Shown here in pieces: positions 1-7,323 of a stretch of DNA of 9,431 nt. The notes under the pieces are model-generated. The model made no database searches, was not told where the DNA came from, and saw only the letters and a list, made by a program, of their open reading frames with translations. Source of the stretch: Cohaesibacteraceae bacterium (GTDB taxonomy: Bacteria > Pseudomonadota > Alphaproteobacteria > Rhizobiales > Cohaesibacteraceae); NCBI GenBank assembly GCA_016764535.1, contig JAESRR010000064.1:1002-10432 (forward strand), in the 5' to 3' direction. The position numbers and the translations under genes were made by a program. The first letter of the stretch is position 1, and each line of letters begins with the position of its first letter.

Positions 1-1
1 G

Positions 2-376
2 TCAAATTGTCGGGAAGCTGAAGAAGAATTTAATCGTCAACTTGTAGAAATATTTTTTGAAGATATGGACATTTCACTGAGAGAAATGGGGATTGGAGAT
101 ATTTCTGTTCCCAAGAAAATAAAGAAAATGGTTCAGGCGACTTATGGTCGCTTCAATGCATATACCGATGCGGGCAAACCTGATGGCACCGGCTTGCAGG
201 AAATTATGTGCCGGAATATTTTTTCCGATCATGATGTCATTCAGGAACCCGCAAGGCACCTTGCAAAATACGCCGGGAATGTTCAAAAACATTTGCGGGA
301 TTTGGACGACAAACTAATTTTGGCAGGTAACCTTCGATATCCCGGGATGTCGATCCTGTGTGGAGAAGTCAAATGA
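2..376 (+). CDS. Ubiquinol-cytochrome c chaperone family protein (CBP3-like), 3' part
   Basis: This is the C-terminal part of a gene that begins before the window; the frame is open from base 2 and ends with TGA at 374-376, leaving about 124 codons. The visible stretch 'DMDISLREMGIGDISV' followed by 'KKIKKMVQATYGRFNAY' matches what I know of the ubiquinol-cytochrome c chaperone family, the bacterial relatives of yeast Cbp3, which act in biogenesis of the bc1 complex at the inner membrane. No membrane segment or signal is visible in this part. The family is usually followed by a DUF177 gene in alphaproteobacteria, and the same is true here, with a 4-base overlap (ATGA at 373-376). The ATG at 65 is an internal methionine and not the start, because the frame and the family similarity run further upstream. 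Family call is fairly sure; the exact role in this organism is inferred. Confidence 0.8.
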   Translation, partial: SNCREAEEEFNRQLVEIFFEDMDISLREMGIGDISVPKKIKKMVQATYGRFNAYTDAGKPDGTGLQEIMCRNIFSDHDVIQEPARHLAKYAGNVQKHLRDLDDKLILAGNLRYPGMSILCGEVK

Positions 377-939
377 CACGAACTCGGACCAACTTGTTAT
401 CCATCCTGTTTACAGCCAGTCGGCTTAAACACACCGGTGACTATTTTAAAGAAACTGCAAATGCGGATACTTGCAAAGCGCTGTGTGAAAAATACAAATT
501 GCAGAACCTGGAAGATTATAAAATAGAGGGTCAGATTTTCCGTTGGAAAAAGGGCGGTGCGCGGATTACCGGCAAAATTACTGCGGATATCGTGCAGTCC
601 TGTGTTGCAAGCCTTGCGCCCGTTGCCGCGCGCATTGATGAAGATGTGAATGTTCATCTGGTGCCTGAGGGCTCAAAGCTGGCACGCAAGGATAGTGATT
701 CCCCGGCGGGAGGAATTCTCATTAACGATCCGGAAGGTCAGGATATTCCGGAAGTGTTCCACGATGACAGCATTGATGTCGGATTGCTATTTGAGGAATA
801 TTTTTCGCTTGCCATGGATCCCTATCCCAGGAAGCCGGGCGTGCCGGTGATGGAACATATAGAGCATCTTGAAGATGATGAGGTGATTGTAGACTCGCCT
901 TTTGCAGCCCTGGCGGGACTTAAATCCGATTCAAAATGA
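373..939 (+). CDS. YceD/DUF177 family protein
   Basis: A 188-residue soluble protein of the DUF177 (YceD) family. Family signature: 'ADIVQSCVASLAPV' at residues 71-84, including the conserved QSCV, followed by 'IDEDV', and near the C-terminus 'SLAMDPYPRKPG' at 145-156. YceD homologues in other bacteria and plants are tied to 23S rRNA accumulation and ribosome biogenesis; that role is transferred, not shown here. I chose ATG 373 over an in-frame GTG at 358: GGAG at 362-365 sits 7 bases before the ATG, while the GTG has no convincing ribosome-binding site. ATG 373 overlaps the stop of the upstream chaperone gene as ATGA, which suggests translational coupling. In gammaproteobacteria yceD is joined to rpmF; here the next 150 bases hold no L32 gene and plsX follows directly. 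Confidence 0.85.
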   Translation: MTRTRTNLLSILFTASRLKHTGDYFKETANADTCKALCEKYKLQNLEDYKIEGQIFRWKKGGARITGKITADIVQSCVASLAPVAARIDEDVNVHLVPEGSKLARKDSDSPAGGILINDPEGQDIPEVFHDDSIDVGLLFEEYFSLAMDPYPRKPGVPVMEHIEHLEDDEVIVDSPFAALAGLKSDSK

Positions 940-1035
940 TCCATTGCAATTTGTTTTGGACAATAAGCGGTTGTGTCCCACCTGAAAAACGGTATTGTCC
1001 TGGCGATTCCGGGATATTCCGTAGAATTGAATTAT

Positions 1036-1053
1036 TTGACCGCATTAGGTCAA
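1036..1053. promoter_or_regulatory. Dyad TTGACC-N6-GGTCAA upstream of plsX
   Basis: A perfect 6-bp inverted repeat with a 6-base spacer (TTGACC 1036-1041, GGTCAA 1048-1053) lies 36 bases before the plsX ATG, in the 150-base gap after yceD. Its size and symmetry fit the operator of a dimeric helix-turn-helix regulator. The left arm resembles a -35 box, but I see no good -10 at the right distance. The regulator is unknown and chance occurrence is possible. Confidence 0.3.
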
Positions 1054-1089
1054 TGATCGGAAATCCAGACCGCGTTGGACCGATATTTT

Positions 1090-2154
1090 ATGACCAGTAC
1101 AATTACTATCTCAATCGACGTTATGGGTGGGGATGTTGGCGCTGCAATGGTCATTCCCGGCCTTGATGTGGCACTGACAAGACATCCGGATATTCGATTT
1201 ATATTATTTGGCGATGAAACGATAATTACTGAATTACTCGGTCAATATCCCCGTGTGCTCAAGGCTTCGGAAACGCGTCATACAGACGTTGCGATTACCA
1301 TGGACCAAAAACCCAGTCAGGCACTTCGAAAAGGCCGGCGGGTGTCTAGTATGTGGCGTGCAATTGATGTTGTAAAAACCGGAGAGGCGCAGGTTTGTGT
1401 TTCAGCTGGAAACACCGGTGCACTTATGGCAATGGCGCGATTTTGTTTACGCACAATGTCAAGTATTGAACGGCCGGCAATTGCGGCAATATGGCCAACT
1501 TTGCGTGGTGAAAGCATTGTTCTTGATGTTGGTGCAACAATGGGGGCTGACGCACAGCAACTCGTGGATTTTGCTGTTATGGGCGGTGCGATGGCAAGGG
1601 CATTGTTCGAGATAGAAAAGCCTTCCATTGGATTGCTTAATATTGGCGTTGAGGAAGTAAAAGGCGTCGAGGAAGTTCGCGAAGCTGGTAGTATGCTCCG
1701 GGAATCGGATCTTCCAATGATTGCCTATCATGGTTTTGTTGAGGGCGATGATCTGGGGCGCGGCACAGTTGATGTTGTTGTGACAGAAGGGTTTGCCGGA
1801 AATATAGCGTTAAAAACCGCCGAAGGAACGGCAAGACAAATTGCCAGTTATCTTCGTGATGCGATGAGCAGAACATTATTGGCTAGAATCGGATACTTTT
1901 TTGCCCGTTCAGCATTTAAATTACTCAGGGAAAAGATGGATCCTCGCAAGGTGAATGGCGGAGTGTTCCTGGGTTTGAATGGCGTTGTAATAAAAAGTCA
2001 CGGCGGAACCGATGCAGAGGGATTTGCCGCCGCTGTGGATCTTGGCTACAACATGGCGAAAAATGATCTGTTGGAAAAAATCAATATGGATTTAACTCTC
2101 TATCATCGAAGCAGGAGTGATTCGGGCAATGCGTCCGGGGAGGGTGTGTCTTGA
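1090..2154 (+). CDS. plsX: Phosphate acyltransferase PlsX
   Basis: PlsX is a peripheral membrane enzyme that converts acyl-ACP and phosphate to acyl-phosphate, the donor used by PlsY for the first acylation of glycerol-3-phosphate. The 354-residue protein has the family landmarks in order: '[11 protein letters not shown]' (7-17), 'KPSQALR' (74-80), '[12 protein letters not shown]' (103-114), '[11 protein letters not shown]' (182-192), '[24 protein letters not shown]' (225-248) and '[16 protein letters not shown]' (290-305). Length is typical. ATG 1090 is chosen because the family begins a few residues before the DxMGGD motif; a TTG at 1075 is in frame and cannot be excluded, and the ribosome-binding site is weak (GGA at 1077-1079). 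One oddity is Thr150 in '[10 protein letters not shown]', where the common form is 'D-G-A-N'. The stop overlaps the fabH start (TTGA), so the two are probably coupled. Confidence 0.95.
   Translation: MTSTITISIDVMGGDVGAAMVIPGLDVALTRHPDIRFILFGDETIITELLGQYPRVLKASETRHTDVAITMDQKPSQALRKGRRVSSMWRAIDVVKTGEAQVCVSAGNTGALMAMARFCLRTMSSIERPAIAAIWPTLRGESIVLDVGATMGADAQQLVDFAVMGGAMARALFEIEKPSIGLLNIGVEEVKGVEEVREAGSMLRESDLPMIAYHGFVEGDDLGRGTVDVVVTEGFAGNIALKTAEGTARQIASYLRDAMSRTLLARIGYFFARSAFKLLREKMDPRKVNGGVFLGLNGVVIKSHGGTDAEGFAAAVDLGYNMAKNDLLEKINMDLTLYHRSRSDSGNASGEGVS
2137..2144 (+). promoter_or_regulatory. Strong ribosome-binding site fixing the fabH TTG start
   Basis: GGGGAGGG ends 6 bases before TTG 2151. 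It lies inside the last codons of plsX. This purine-rich site and the match of the following residues to the FabH N-terminus decide for the rare TTG start. Confidence 0.7.
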
Positions 2155-3128
2155 GTATTATTCGATCCGTTGTTCTTGGATGTGGCAGTTATTTACCAAA
2201 AAACTGCGTCACCAACGAAGAACTTGCCAAACGTGTGGATACAACTGACGAGTGGATTGTTCAACGTACCGGAATTCAGCAAAGACATATTGCAGCTGAA
2301 GGTGAATTTACCTCTCATTTGGGTTTGGCAGCAGCAAAAGCGGCTATTGCCAATGCCGCGATCGACGTGCAATCGATTGATTTAATAATTCTAGCAACTT
2401 CAACTCCCGATAACACATTTCCTGCAAGTGCAGTTTCCATCCAGCATGAACTTGGTATTCACCACGGTGCTGCCTTTGATATGCAAGCTGTGTGTTCCGG
2501 ATTTATCTTTGCGATGACCACTGCCGATATGTACATCCGTTCGGGCCAGTTCAAGCGTGTTTTGGTGATTGGCGCAGAAACATTCTCCAGAATCATGGAT
2601 TGGGAAGATCGCACAACCTGCGTTCTTTTTGGCGATGGAGCAGGCGCAGTAATACTGGAAGGCCAGGAAAGTGCCGGTGAAACAGCGGACCGGGGAATTT
2701 TAACAACGCATTTGAGATCTGATGGACGACATCGGGATAAATTGTTTGTCGATGGCGGCGTTTCATCGACTCAAACTACCGGGCATCTACGAATGCAGGG
2801 ACGCGAAGTCTTCAAACACGCGGTGGGCATGGTCACTGATGTTATTGAAGATGCGTTTAAGGCTACAAACACGACTGCTGATGATCTGGACTGGTTTATA
2901 CCACACCAGGCTAACAAACGAATCATTGATGCGAGTGCGCGTAAACTCAAAATTCCGGGTGAAAAAGTTGTGACAACCGTGCAATGGCACGGCAATACGT
3001 CCGCAGCATCGATCCCGCTTGCTATAGATCATTCCGTGCAAAAAGCGATGGTAAAAAAAGGCGATCTTGTCATGCTTGAAGCAATGGGCGGTGGCTTTAC
3101 CTGGGGATCGGTTTTGTTACGGTGGTAA
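2151..3128 (+). CDS. fabH: Beta-ketoacyl-ACP synthase III (FabH)
   Basis: FabH condenses acetyl-CoA (or another short acyl-CoA) with malonyl-ACP and so starts type II fatty-acid synthesis in the cytoplasm. The 325-residue product has the complete thiolase-fold catalytic triad: Cys115 in 'DMQAVCSGF', His252 in 'PHQANKRI' and Asn282 in 'HGNTSAAS'. Other conserved stretches are '[17 protein letters not shown]' (31-47), 'LFGDGAGAV' (159-167) and the C-terminal '[16 protein letters not shown]'. The start is TTG 2151, which overlaps the plsX stop as TTGA and has a strong ribosome-binding site 6 bases upstream. Length matches the family. Pairing with plsX puts fatty-acid initiation and phospholipid acyl transfer in one unit. 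I see no truncation or missing active-site residue. Confidence 0.97.
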   Translation: MSIIRSVVLGCGSYLPKNCVTNEELAKRVDTTDEWIVQRTGIQQRHIAAEGEFTSHLGLAAAKAAIANAAIDVQSIDLIILATSTPDNTFPASAVSIQHELGIHHGAAFDMQAVCSGFIFAMTTADMYIRSGQFKRVLVIGAETFSRIMDWEDRTTCVLFGDGAGAVILEGQESAGETADRGILTTHLRSDGRHRDKLFVDGGVSSTQTTGHLRMQGREVFKHAVGMVTDVIEDAFKATNTTADDLDWFIPHQANKRIIDASARKLKIPGEKVVTTVQWHGNTSAASIPLAIDHSVQKAMVKKGDLVMLEAMGGGFTWGSVLLRW

Positions 3129-3153
3129 GATTTCAATCCTGCCATTGTGCAGG

Positions 3154-3182
3154 TTGACGAATGCATTGACAGGCAATAGATT
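3154..3182 (+). promoter_or_regulatory. Candidate promoter for ihfA-merR
   Basis: TTGACG (3154-3159) and TAGATT (3177-3182) are 17 bases apart, 56 bases before ihfA. A second pair, TTGACA (3166-3171) and a perfect TATAAT (3192-3197), overlaps it but has a 20-base spacer, longer than usual. Either could be used. The 109-base gap after fabH, compared with the overlaps upstream, also suggests separate transcription of ihfA. Confidence 0.45.
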
Positions 3183-3237
3183 ATCCCGGGGTATAATTAA
3201 TTGCTTGAATTCGCGGCTGTTTTGGAGAGGAGCGAGA

Positions 3238-3537
3238 ATGGGGGGCAAAACGATTACGAGGGCCGACCTTTGTGAAGCGGTTTATCAAAAGGTTGGACTT
3301 TCACGAACAGAATCTGCCGAATTGGTTGAGGCTGTTTTATCGGAAATGAGCGAGTGTTTGCTTGAAGGTGAGGTCGTTAAGTTGTCCTCATTTGGTTCTT
3401 TCGTTGTTCGCTCCAAGGGTGAACGGATTGGAAGGAATCCAAAAACCGGCGAAGAAGTTCCTATATCACCCCGCAGGGTGATGGTGTTCAAGCCGAGCAA
3501 TGTGCTCAAGAAAAAAATCAACGATTCATTGTCATGA
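3238..3537 (+). CDS. ihfA: Integration host factor subunit alpha
   Basis: A 99-residue member of the HU/IHF family of DNA-bending proteins. IhfA pairs with IhfB to bend DNA sharply at specific sites and so shapes promoters, recombination and replication. The diagnostic arm '[12 protein letters not shown]' is at residues 65-76, with the intercalating proline at 68; '[12 protein letters not shown]' (47-58) and '[16 protein letters not shown]' (79-94) are also typical. The start is taken at ATG 3238, with AGGAG at 3228-3232 spaced 5 bases before it. The frame is open upstream into the end of fabH (to 3067), but those residues do not resemble IHF. I call alpha and not beta or HU from the N-terminal '[22 protein letters not shown]' and from the usual place of ihfA before a merR gene in alphaproteobacteria. 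Confidence 0.92.
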   Translation: MGGKTITRADLCEAVYQKVGLSRTESAELVEAVLSEMSECLLEGEVVKLSSFGSFVVRSKGERIGRNPKTGEEVPISPRRVMVFKPSNVLKKKINDSLS

Positions 3538-3574
3538 ATGAATGTGGTAGTTCGCCTGTTTTCGGGGGATATTA

Positions 3575-4204
3575 ATGCCAAAAGCGGCGGATGCGTTTCG
3601 AACGATCAGTGAAGTTGCCGATGATCTGAACCTGCCCCAGCATGTACTACGATTCTGGGAATCGAGATTTTCACAAATTCGCCCTATGAAACGGGGCGGT
3701 GGGCGTAGGTATTATCGTCCCGATGATGTGTCTTTGCTGTTTGGTATCAGAACATTGCTGCATGAGCAGGGATATACCATCAAGGGTGTCCAGAAGATTC
3801 TGAAGGATCAGGGCATTAAATTTGTGCTGTCATTGTCCGTCAATTCTTCTGTAGATATATTGAATGCACAATCTCCGGATACTATTGTGAATGTAACCCA
3901 GGCTACTGCACCCGCAATTGTTCAGGTTCAGGAAAACGCCGTCTCTGATTCTATTCCGGCAGCCACACGAAACTCATTTCCTGAAGTATCAGCGCTGCCG
4001 GTTGGGGAAGCACAGATACGAATACAATCTGATAAGAACAATCTAAAACACCGGGAATCCAAACCTGTGAGTGAATCTGGACACTATTCAGGACAGTCGG
4101 GAGTGGGAATACTTACAAAACTTGGAAAAGAAGATATTCGGCTTCTGCAATCGACACTGTTTGAATTGGCTGAATGCAAAAAAATACTTGATGAAACGAT
4201 TTAG
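3575..4204 (+). CDS. MerR-family transcriptional regulator
   Basis: A 209-residue protein with an N-terminal MerR-type winged helix-turn-helix at residues 8-80: '[25 protein letters not shown]' is the recognition region, '[17 protein letters not shown]' the wing, and '[16 protein letters not shown]' the following helices. Residues about 85-175 are rich in Ser, Pro, Gln and Val with no recognisable domain and look like a flexible linker. The last 30 residues ('[23 protein letters not shown]') form a likely amphipathic helix that may serve in dimerisation. There are no cysteine clusters for metal sensing in the core. ATG 3575 follows GGGGGAT (3564-3570), 37 bases after ihfA, so the two are probably co-transcribed. 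This MerR gene commonly follows ihfA in alphaproteobacteria; its targets and ligand are not known to me. Confidence 0.88.
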   Translation: MPKAADAFRTISEVADDLNLPQHVLRFWESRFSQIRPMKRGGGRRYYRPDDVSLLFGIRTLLHEQGYTIKGVQKILKDQGIKFVLSLSVNSSVDILNAQSPDTIVNVTQATAPAIVQVQENAVSDSIPAATRNSFPEVSALPVGEAQIRIQSDKNNLKHRESKPVSESGHYSGQSGVGILTKLGKEDIRLLQSTLFELAECKKILDETI

Positions 4205-4283
4205 ATAAATCAACGAAACACTTCAAATTGATATTGTATTTCAATCTGGCAAATCTGCAGAGATTAAAATCCTGGTGATATAA

Positions 4284-4360
<77 letters not shown>

Positions 4361-4372
4361 ACACATATGTGT
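4361..4372. repeat. 12-bp perfect palindrome at the tRNA-Pro transcription start
   Basis: ACACATATGTGT is a perfect palindrome directly upstream of the first tRNA base. Its last bases overlap the proposed -10 box, so it covers the expected transcription start. It may be an operator, may help melting, or may be chance. Confidence 0.4.
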
Positions 4373-4399
4373 TATAGTGCCGCCATCTCCAAAAAACAA
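4371..4399 (-). promoter_or_regulatory. Promoter of tRNA-Pro
   Basis: Reading on the - strand, TTGTTT (4399-4394) is followed after 17 bases by TATAAC (4376-4371). The expected start would be about 4364, giving a leader of only a few bases before the mature tRNA at 4360. The spacer is ideal and the -10 is 5 of 6 to consensus; the -35 is weak. Confidence 0.55.
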
Positions 4400-4416
4400 T
4401 CACATCAGCAACTGAT
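4391..4416 (-). terminator. Weak candidate terminator of the polysaccharide operon
   Basis: On the - strand, ATCAG-TTG-CTGAT (4416-4404) forms a 5-bp stem about 30 bases after the O-antigen-ligase-type stop, followed by GTGATTG and a run of six T (4396-4391). The stem is short and AT-rich, and the T run starts 7 bases after it, so it is poor by the usual rule. The T run also overlaps the tRNA -35 box. Confidence 0.2.
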
Positions 4417-4445
4417 ACAGATTTGTTTTACACGGATATTGTAAT

Positions 4446-5735
4446 TTATTTCCATGTAATCTGCATATTCTGGGCAGTGGATATTTCTTTGGCTGATTGC
4501 CGGTGAGCAAGGATTGCTTCTTTCCTTCTGGAGAGATATTCCGCACCAATGAAGCCCCAGACAAATCCATTCAGTACATAAAAATGACGCCAGTGATCTG
4601 TATCAATCAAACCGCCTATGATGATGTGGCCCAGCCAGACAATAAAAGACACTTGTAAAAGGGATTGCCAGGGCCGCGTTTTAAAAAGCAAAGGTACCGA
4701 TAGCACCAGGGTGCAAAGCACGAGCAGTATGTAACTGATGAAACCGGTCCAGCCATATGCAAGCAGCATTTTCAAATAGGTATTGTGCGGATCCTGGACA
4801 AAGTTTTTACCAAATTCCAGCGCACCGATACCAAAAGGTTTCCTTGCAGCCAGATCAAATCCGAACGCATGCTGGGTAAACCGTGTGTCATCGTAATTTT
4901 TTTTCAGTGACAACCGTTGGTCAAGAATGTCAGTAACAGCATCGAGTGTAAGTGCCGCCATCATGGCTGCAAAGAGAAACAGCGCTCCGATAAAGACAAT
5001 CAGTACGATTCGGCTTTTTTTGCTGAAATTCAATTCAGTGAGAAATGAAAGTCCGATAATTCCGGCAACGCTTAATGCAGTGAGGCCCCAGGCCGCCCTG
5101 GAGTAACTGAGAAAAATTCCAACAATCAGGATAAAAAACACGGGTACAATTTTGAGGCTTTTTTGCATTGGCCACTGGATTAAACAACTCACCAGATAGA
5201 CTGTGGGAAATATCAAATATGGGCCAAATACATTAGGATCTTTAAAGGCTCCCTTTGCCCGGCCATATAATGTGAATATCTCCCCTCCCGGAATGAGGTT
5301 AAAATAACCCAGTATGCCAAGAAGGGCGGTTCCGGTCGCTGCAGCTACCAAAGCGATTGCAATTAGATTGCCATACTTTACCGGGTTGCTGGATATTAGA
5401 GCCGCGTAGAATACGGCAGTGAAAGCAAGAAACACCGATACCGCAATGTATATTGGCTCGTCATCGATCACTCTTGATTGGGAAATGGCGAGTATCCCGC
5501 CAGCATTTATCAGCAGCCAGAATATGAAAAGTGGTAATATGTATCGATTTAATGTGAGCCCGGATAGAAAATAAAATCCAATCGCCGGAACCATCAGCAT
5601 TTCATAAAAAGAAGGTTCCCGAAGGACAAACCCGCTCGAAAATACAGCGGCAAACAATAAATACGTCAGGATGGATTCAGTTGAAATGTGCCACGCACCC
5701 AGTTGAACACTCACCACACTCCTGTTTGAATTCAA
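4446..5735 (-). CDS. Wzy/O-antigen-ligase-family polysaccharide polymerase
   Basis: A 429-residue polytopic inner-membrane protein, with about 11-12 hydrophobic segments between residues 20 and 400. It fits the O-antigen ligase/Wzy_C family: 'KGAFKDPNVFGPYLIFP' (161-177), 'FLSYSRAAWGL' (208-218), then a large non-membrane loop (about 264-326) ending in 'DPHNTYLKMLLAYGWTG' (315-331), where family members carry functional His and Arg residues (His317; Arg275, Arg285 and Arg298 are in the loop). Such proteins polymerise or transfer lipid-linked glycans on the periplasmic face. Sequence alone does not separate polymerase from ligase; the operon with a WcaJ-type transferase and an export lipoprotein favours an exopolysaccharide polymerase. 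The start is TTG 5735, overlapping the upstream stop as TTGA, with AGGAAGG 6 bases before it. The Lys/Arg-rich tail after residue 402 is likely cytoplasmic. Confidence 0.85.
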   Translation of the reverse strand: MNSNRSVVSVQLGAWHISTESILTYLLFAAVFSSGFVLREPSFYEMLMVPAIGFYFLSGLTLNRYILPLFIFWLLINAGGILAISQSRVIDDEPIYIAVSVFLAFTAVFYAALISSNPVKYGNLIAIALVAAATGTALLGILGYFNLIPGGEIFTLYGRAKGAFKDPNVFGPYLIFPTVYLVSCLIQWPMQKSLKIVPVFFILIVGIFLSYSRAAWGLTALSVAGIIGLSFLTELNFSKKSRIVLIVFIGALFLFAAMMAALTLDAVTDILDQRLSLKKNYDDTRFTQHAFGFDLAARKPFGIGALEFGKNFVQDPHNTYLKMLLAYGWTGFISYILLVLCTLVLSVPLLFKTRPWQSLLQVSFIVWLGHIIIGGLIDTDHWRHFYVLNGFVWGFIGAEYLSRRKEAILAHRQSAKEISTAQNMQITWK

Positions 5736-7273
5736 TACGCACCTTCCTGATTAAACAGTCGAAAAGGTGTTAGGAACAGTATCTTTAAGTCAAATAGCAG
5801 AGACCAGTTTTCGATATAATATAAATCGTGGTCGATCCGTGCCTCGAGTTTTTCAGGTGTATTGACTTCACCGCGCCAGCCATTGATTTGTGCCCATCCG
5901 GTGATGCCTGGTTTAACCCGGTGACGCGCCATGTACCCGTCAACGACCTCTTCCCATAGTTTTTCATTGGTTTGGCTATTCTGAACATGTGGGCGCGGCC
6001 CAACCAGAGACAGGGAGCCAACAAGAACGTTAAATAATTGTGGGAGCTCATCGATACTTGTCCGGCGAATAAATGCGCCGACCCGCGTCACTCTGGGATC
6101 ATTTTTTGTCACAGATTTTGCAGCTTTTATGTCAGCCTGATCATGATAAAGGGATCGAAATTTGTACACCATGATGCCTTCGTTGTTAAACCCGTCCCGT
6201 ATTTGTTTGAATATGACCGGGCCTTTGCTTTCCAGTTTAATTGCGATAGCCGTCGCGATCATTATTGGAAAAAGCAAAACAATGGCAAGGAGTGTAAAAA
6301 CCAGGTCGAAACACCGCTTGAGTACCGAGTCCCAGTCCGCAATAGGCTTGTCAAATATTGGCAGAACCGGCATTGCTCCGAGATAGGAATAGGATCTGGG
6401 GCGAAAGCGGAGTTTGTTGGTATGAGCGGCCAATCGAATATCAATCGGCAATACCCAAAGGCGTTGTAACATTTCCAGAACTCTGCGTTCTGCTGTTATT
6501 GGCAACGTGACGACGAGCAGATCAAGTTTGCTGATTCTTGCAAATTCCACGAGATCGGTGACGGTTCCCAGTTTTTTATACCCACCAACATCTACGGGAG
6601 AACGATCGTCGCTCCGATCATCAAACACACCACAGATTTTGATGTCGGACTCCTTGTCGGATTCAATGGACGCTATGACATCTTCAACTGGCGTGCCACC
6701 GCCAACTATGGCGATGCGACGTTCCAGTTTGCCCGATACTGTCCAGCCATGAACAACCTTGCTTACAACAAAGCGTAGAAAAACCAGCGCGAACAACACC
6801 GATACATACCAAAGCGTCAGCCACTCCCAAATATTATTGTCAAGCTTGCCAATCATCCACGCCATAAAAGTGCCAACTGCAACAACAGTACTCCATGCCA
6901 GTGCAACTCTGACAATCCCGTAAACCGTACTCTTCAGGCTTTGCATTGAATAGCCGTCACCGGAATAAATAAGCATGACGGCAACAAACGCAGCACCGGT
7001 TGTTGGAAGGACAATAAGAGAATTAAATCCAGTAGTAGCAGCAGTTAGAAGTATGTGGACCAGCACTCCGGAGAATGCGATTAATAGCCCCTCAAACAAC
7101 TGCAGCACGCCTGATACAACTATCGGGGACAATTTTTTACCGGAGAAACTTTCCGCAATCAATCGGGCTTCAGAACTCAGCTTGACCGCCGGTTTTCTTG
7201 TTTTTTGATCTTCTCGCGCAGCGGCCATAATAGCATCCTGGCTAAATTGGCTACCCTGTTCAATATTGCGCAT
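5732..7273 (-). CDS. Undecaprenyl-phosphate hexose-1-phosphate transferase (WcaJ/WbaP type)
   Basis: This membrane enzyme transfers a sugar-1-phosphate from a UDP-sugar to undecaprenyl phosphate, the first step of repeat-unit assembly. Numbering from ATG 7273 (513 residues): four hydrophobic segments (about 50-75, 83-105, 117-141, 149-172), a Rossmann-like region with 'IAIVGGG' (187-193), a fifth hydrophobic segment (about 320-346), then the bacterial sugar-transferase domain with '[11 protein letters not shown]' (351-361), 'YKFRSL' (370-375), the Asp-Glu pair in 'SIDELPQ' (D408, E409), '[11 protein letters not shown]' and '[17 protein letters not shown]'. Length and order match the WcaJ subfamily; glucose is the commonest substrate but is not provable here. 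The start is uncertain: ATG 7273 has AGGA 3 bases upstream, ATG 7228 has AGGA at 7 bases, and TTG 7318 lies 5 bases after the upstream gene without a clear site. The stop overlaps the next gene as TTGA. Confidence 0.92.
   Translation of the reverse strand: MRNIEQGSQFSQDAIMAAAREDQKTRKPAVKLSSEARLIAESFSGKKLSPIVVSGVLQLFEGLLIAFSGVLVHILLTAATTGFNSLIVLPTTGAAFVAVMLIYSGDGYSMQSLKSTVYGIVRVALAWSTVVAVGTFMAWMIGKLDNNIWEWLTLWYVSVLFALVFLRFVVSKVVHGWTVSGKLERRIAIVGGGTPVEDVIASIESDKESDIKICGVFDDRSDDRSPVDVGGYKKLGTVTDLVEFARISKLDLLVVTLPITAERRVLEMLQRLWVLPIDIRLAAHTNKLRFRPRSYSYLGAMPVLPIFDKPIADWDSVLKRCFDLVFTLLAIVLLFPIMIATAIAIKLESKGPVIFKQIRDGFNNEGIMVYKFRSLYHDQADIKAAKSVTKNDPRVTRVGAFIRRTSIDELPQLFNVLVGSLSLVGPRPHVQNSQTNEKLWEEVVDGYMARHRVKPGITGWAQINGWRGEVNTPEKLEARIDHDLYYIENWSLLFDLKILFLTPFRLFNQEGAY
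5742..5748 (-). promoter_or_regulatory. Ribosome-binding site fixing the polymerase TTG start
   Basis: AGGAAGG on the - strand ends 6 bases before TTG 5735. It lies inside the last codons of the transferase gene and supports the TTG start over in-frame GTG codons a few residues further in. Confidence 0.65.
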
Positions 7274-7323
7274 AGTTCCTGCCCCGTTTGCTCCGCCTGT
7301 CCGGACAGAATATCCCAAACCGT

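Noticed and set aside
936..1166. A small gene or rpmF between yceD and plsX
   Set aside because: The open frame has no L32-like residues, overlaps the certain plsX start, and has no good ribosome-binding site.
3067..3237. N-terminal extension of IhfA reaching back into fabH
   Set aside because: The frame is open, but the residues do not resemble IHF, and ATG 3238 has a strong, well-spaced ribosome-binding site.
4227..4265. Terminator for the ihfA-merR unit (ATTGA...TCAAT and AATCT-GCAG-AGATT stems)
   Set aside because: Both stems have only 5 AT-rich pairs and no proper T run follows on either strand.
6038..6469. + strand open frame of 143 codons inside the priming transferase gene
   Set aside because: It is antisense to the conserved sugar-transferase domain; the residues show no motif and the real gene on the - strand is certain.
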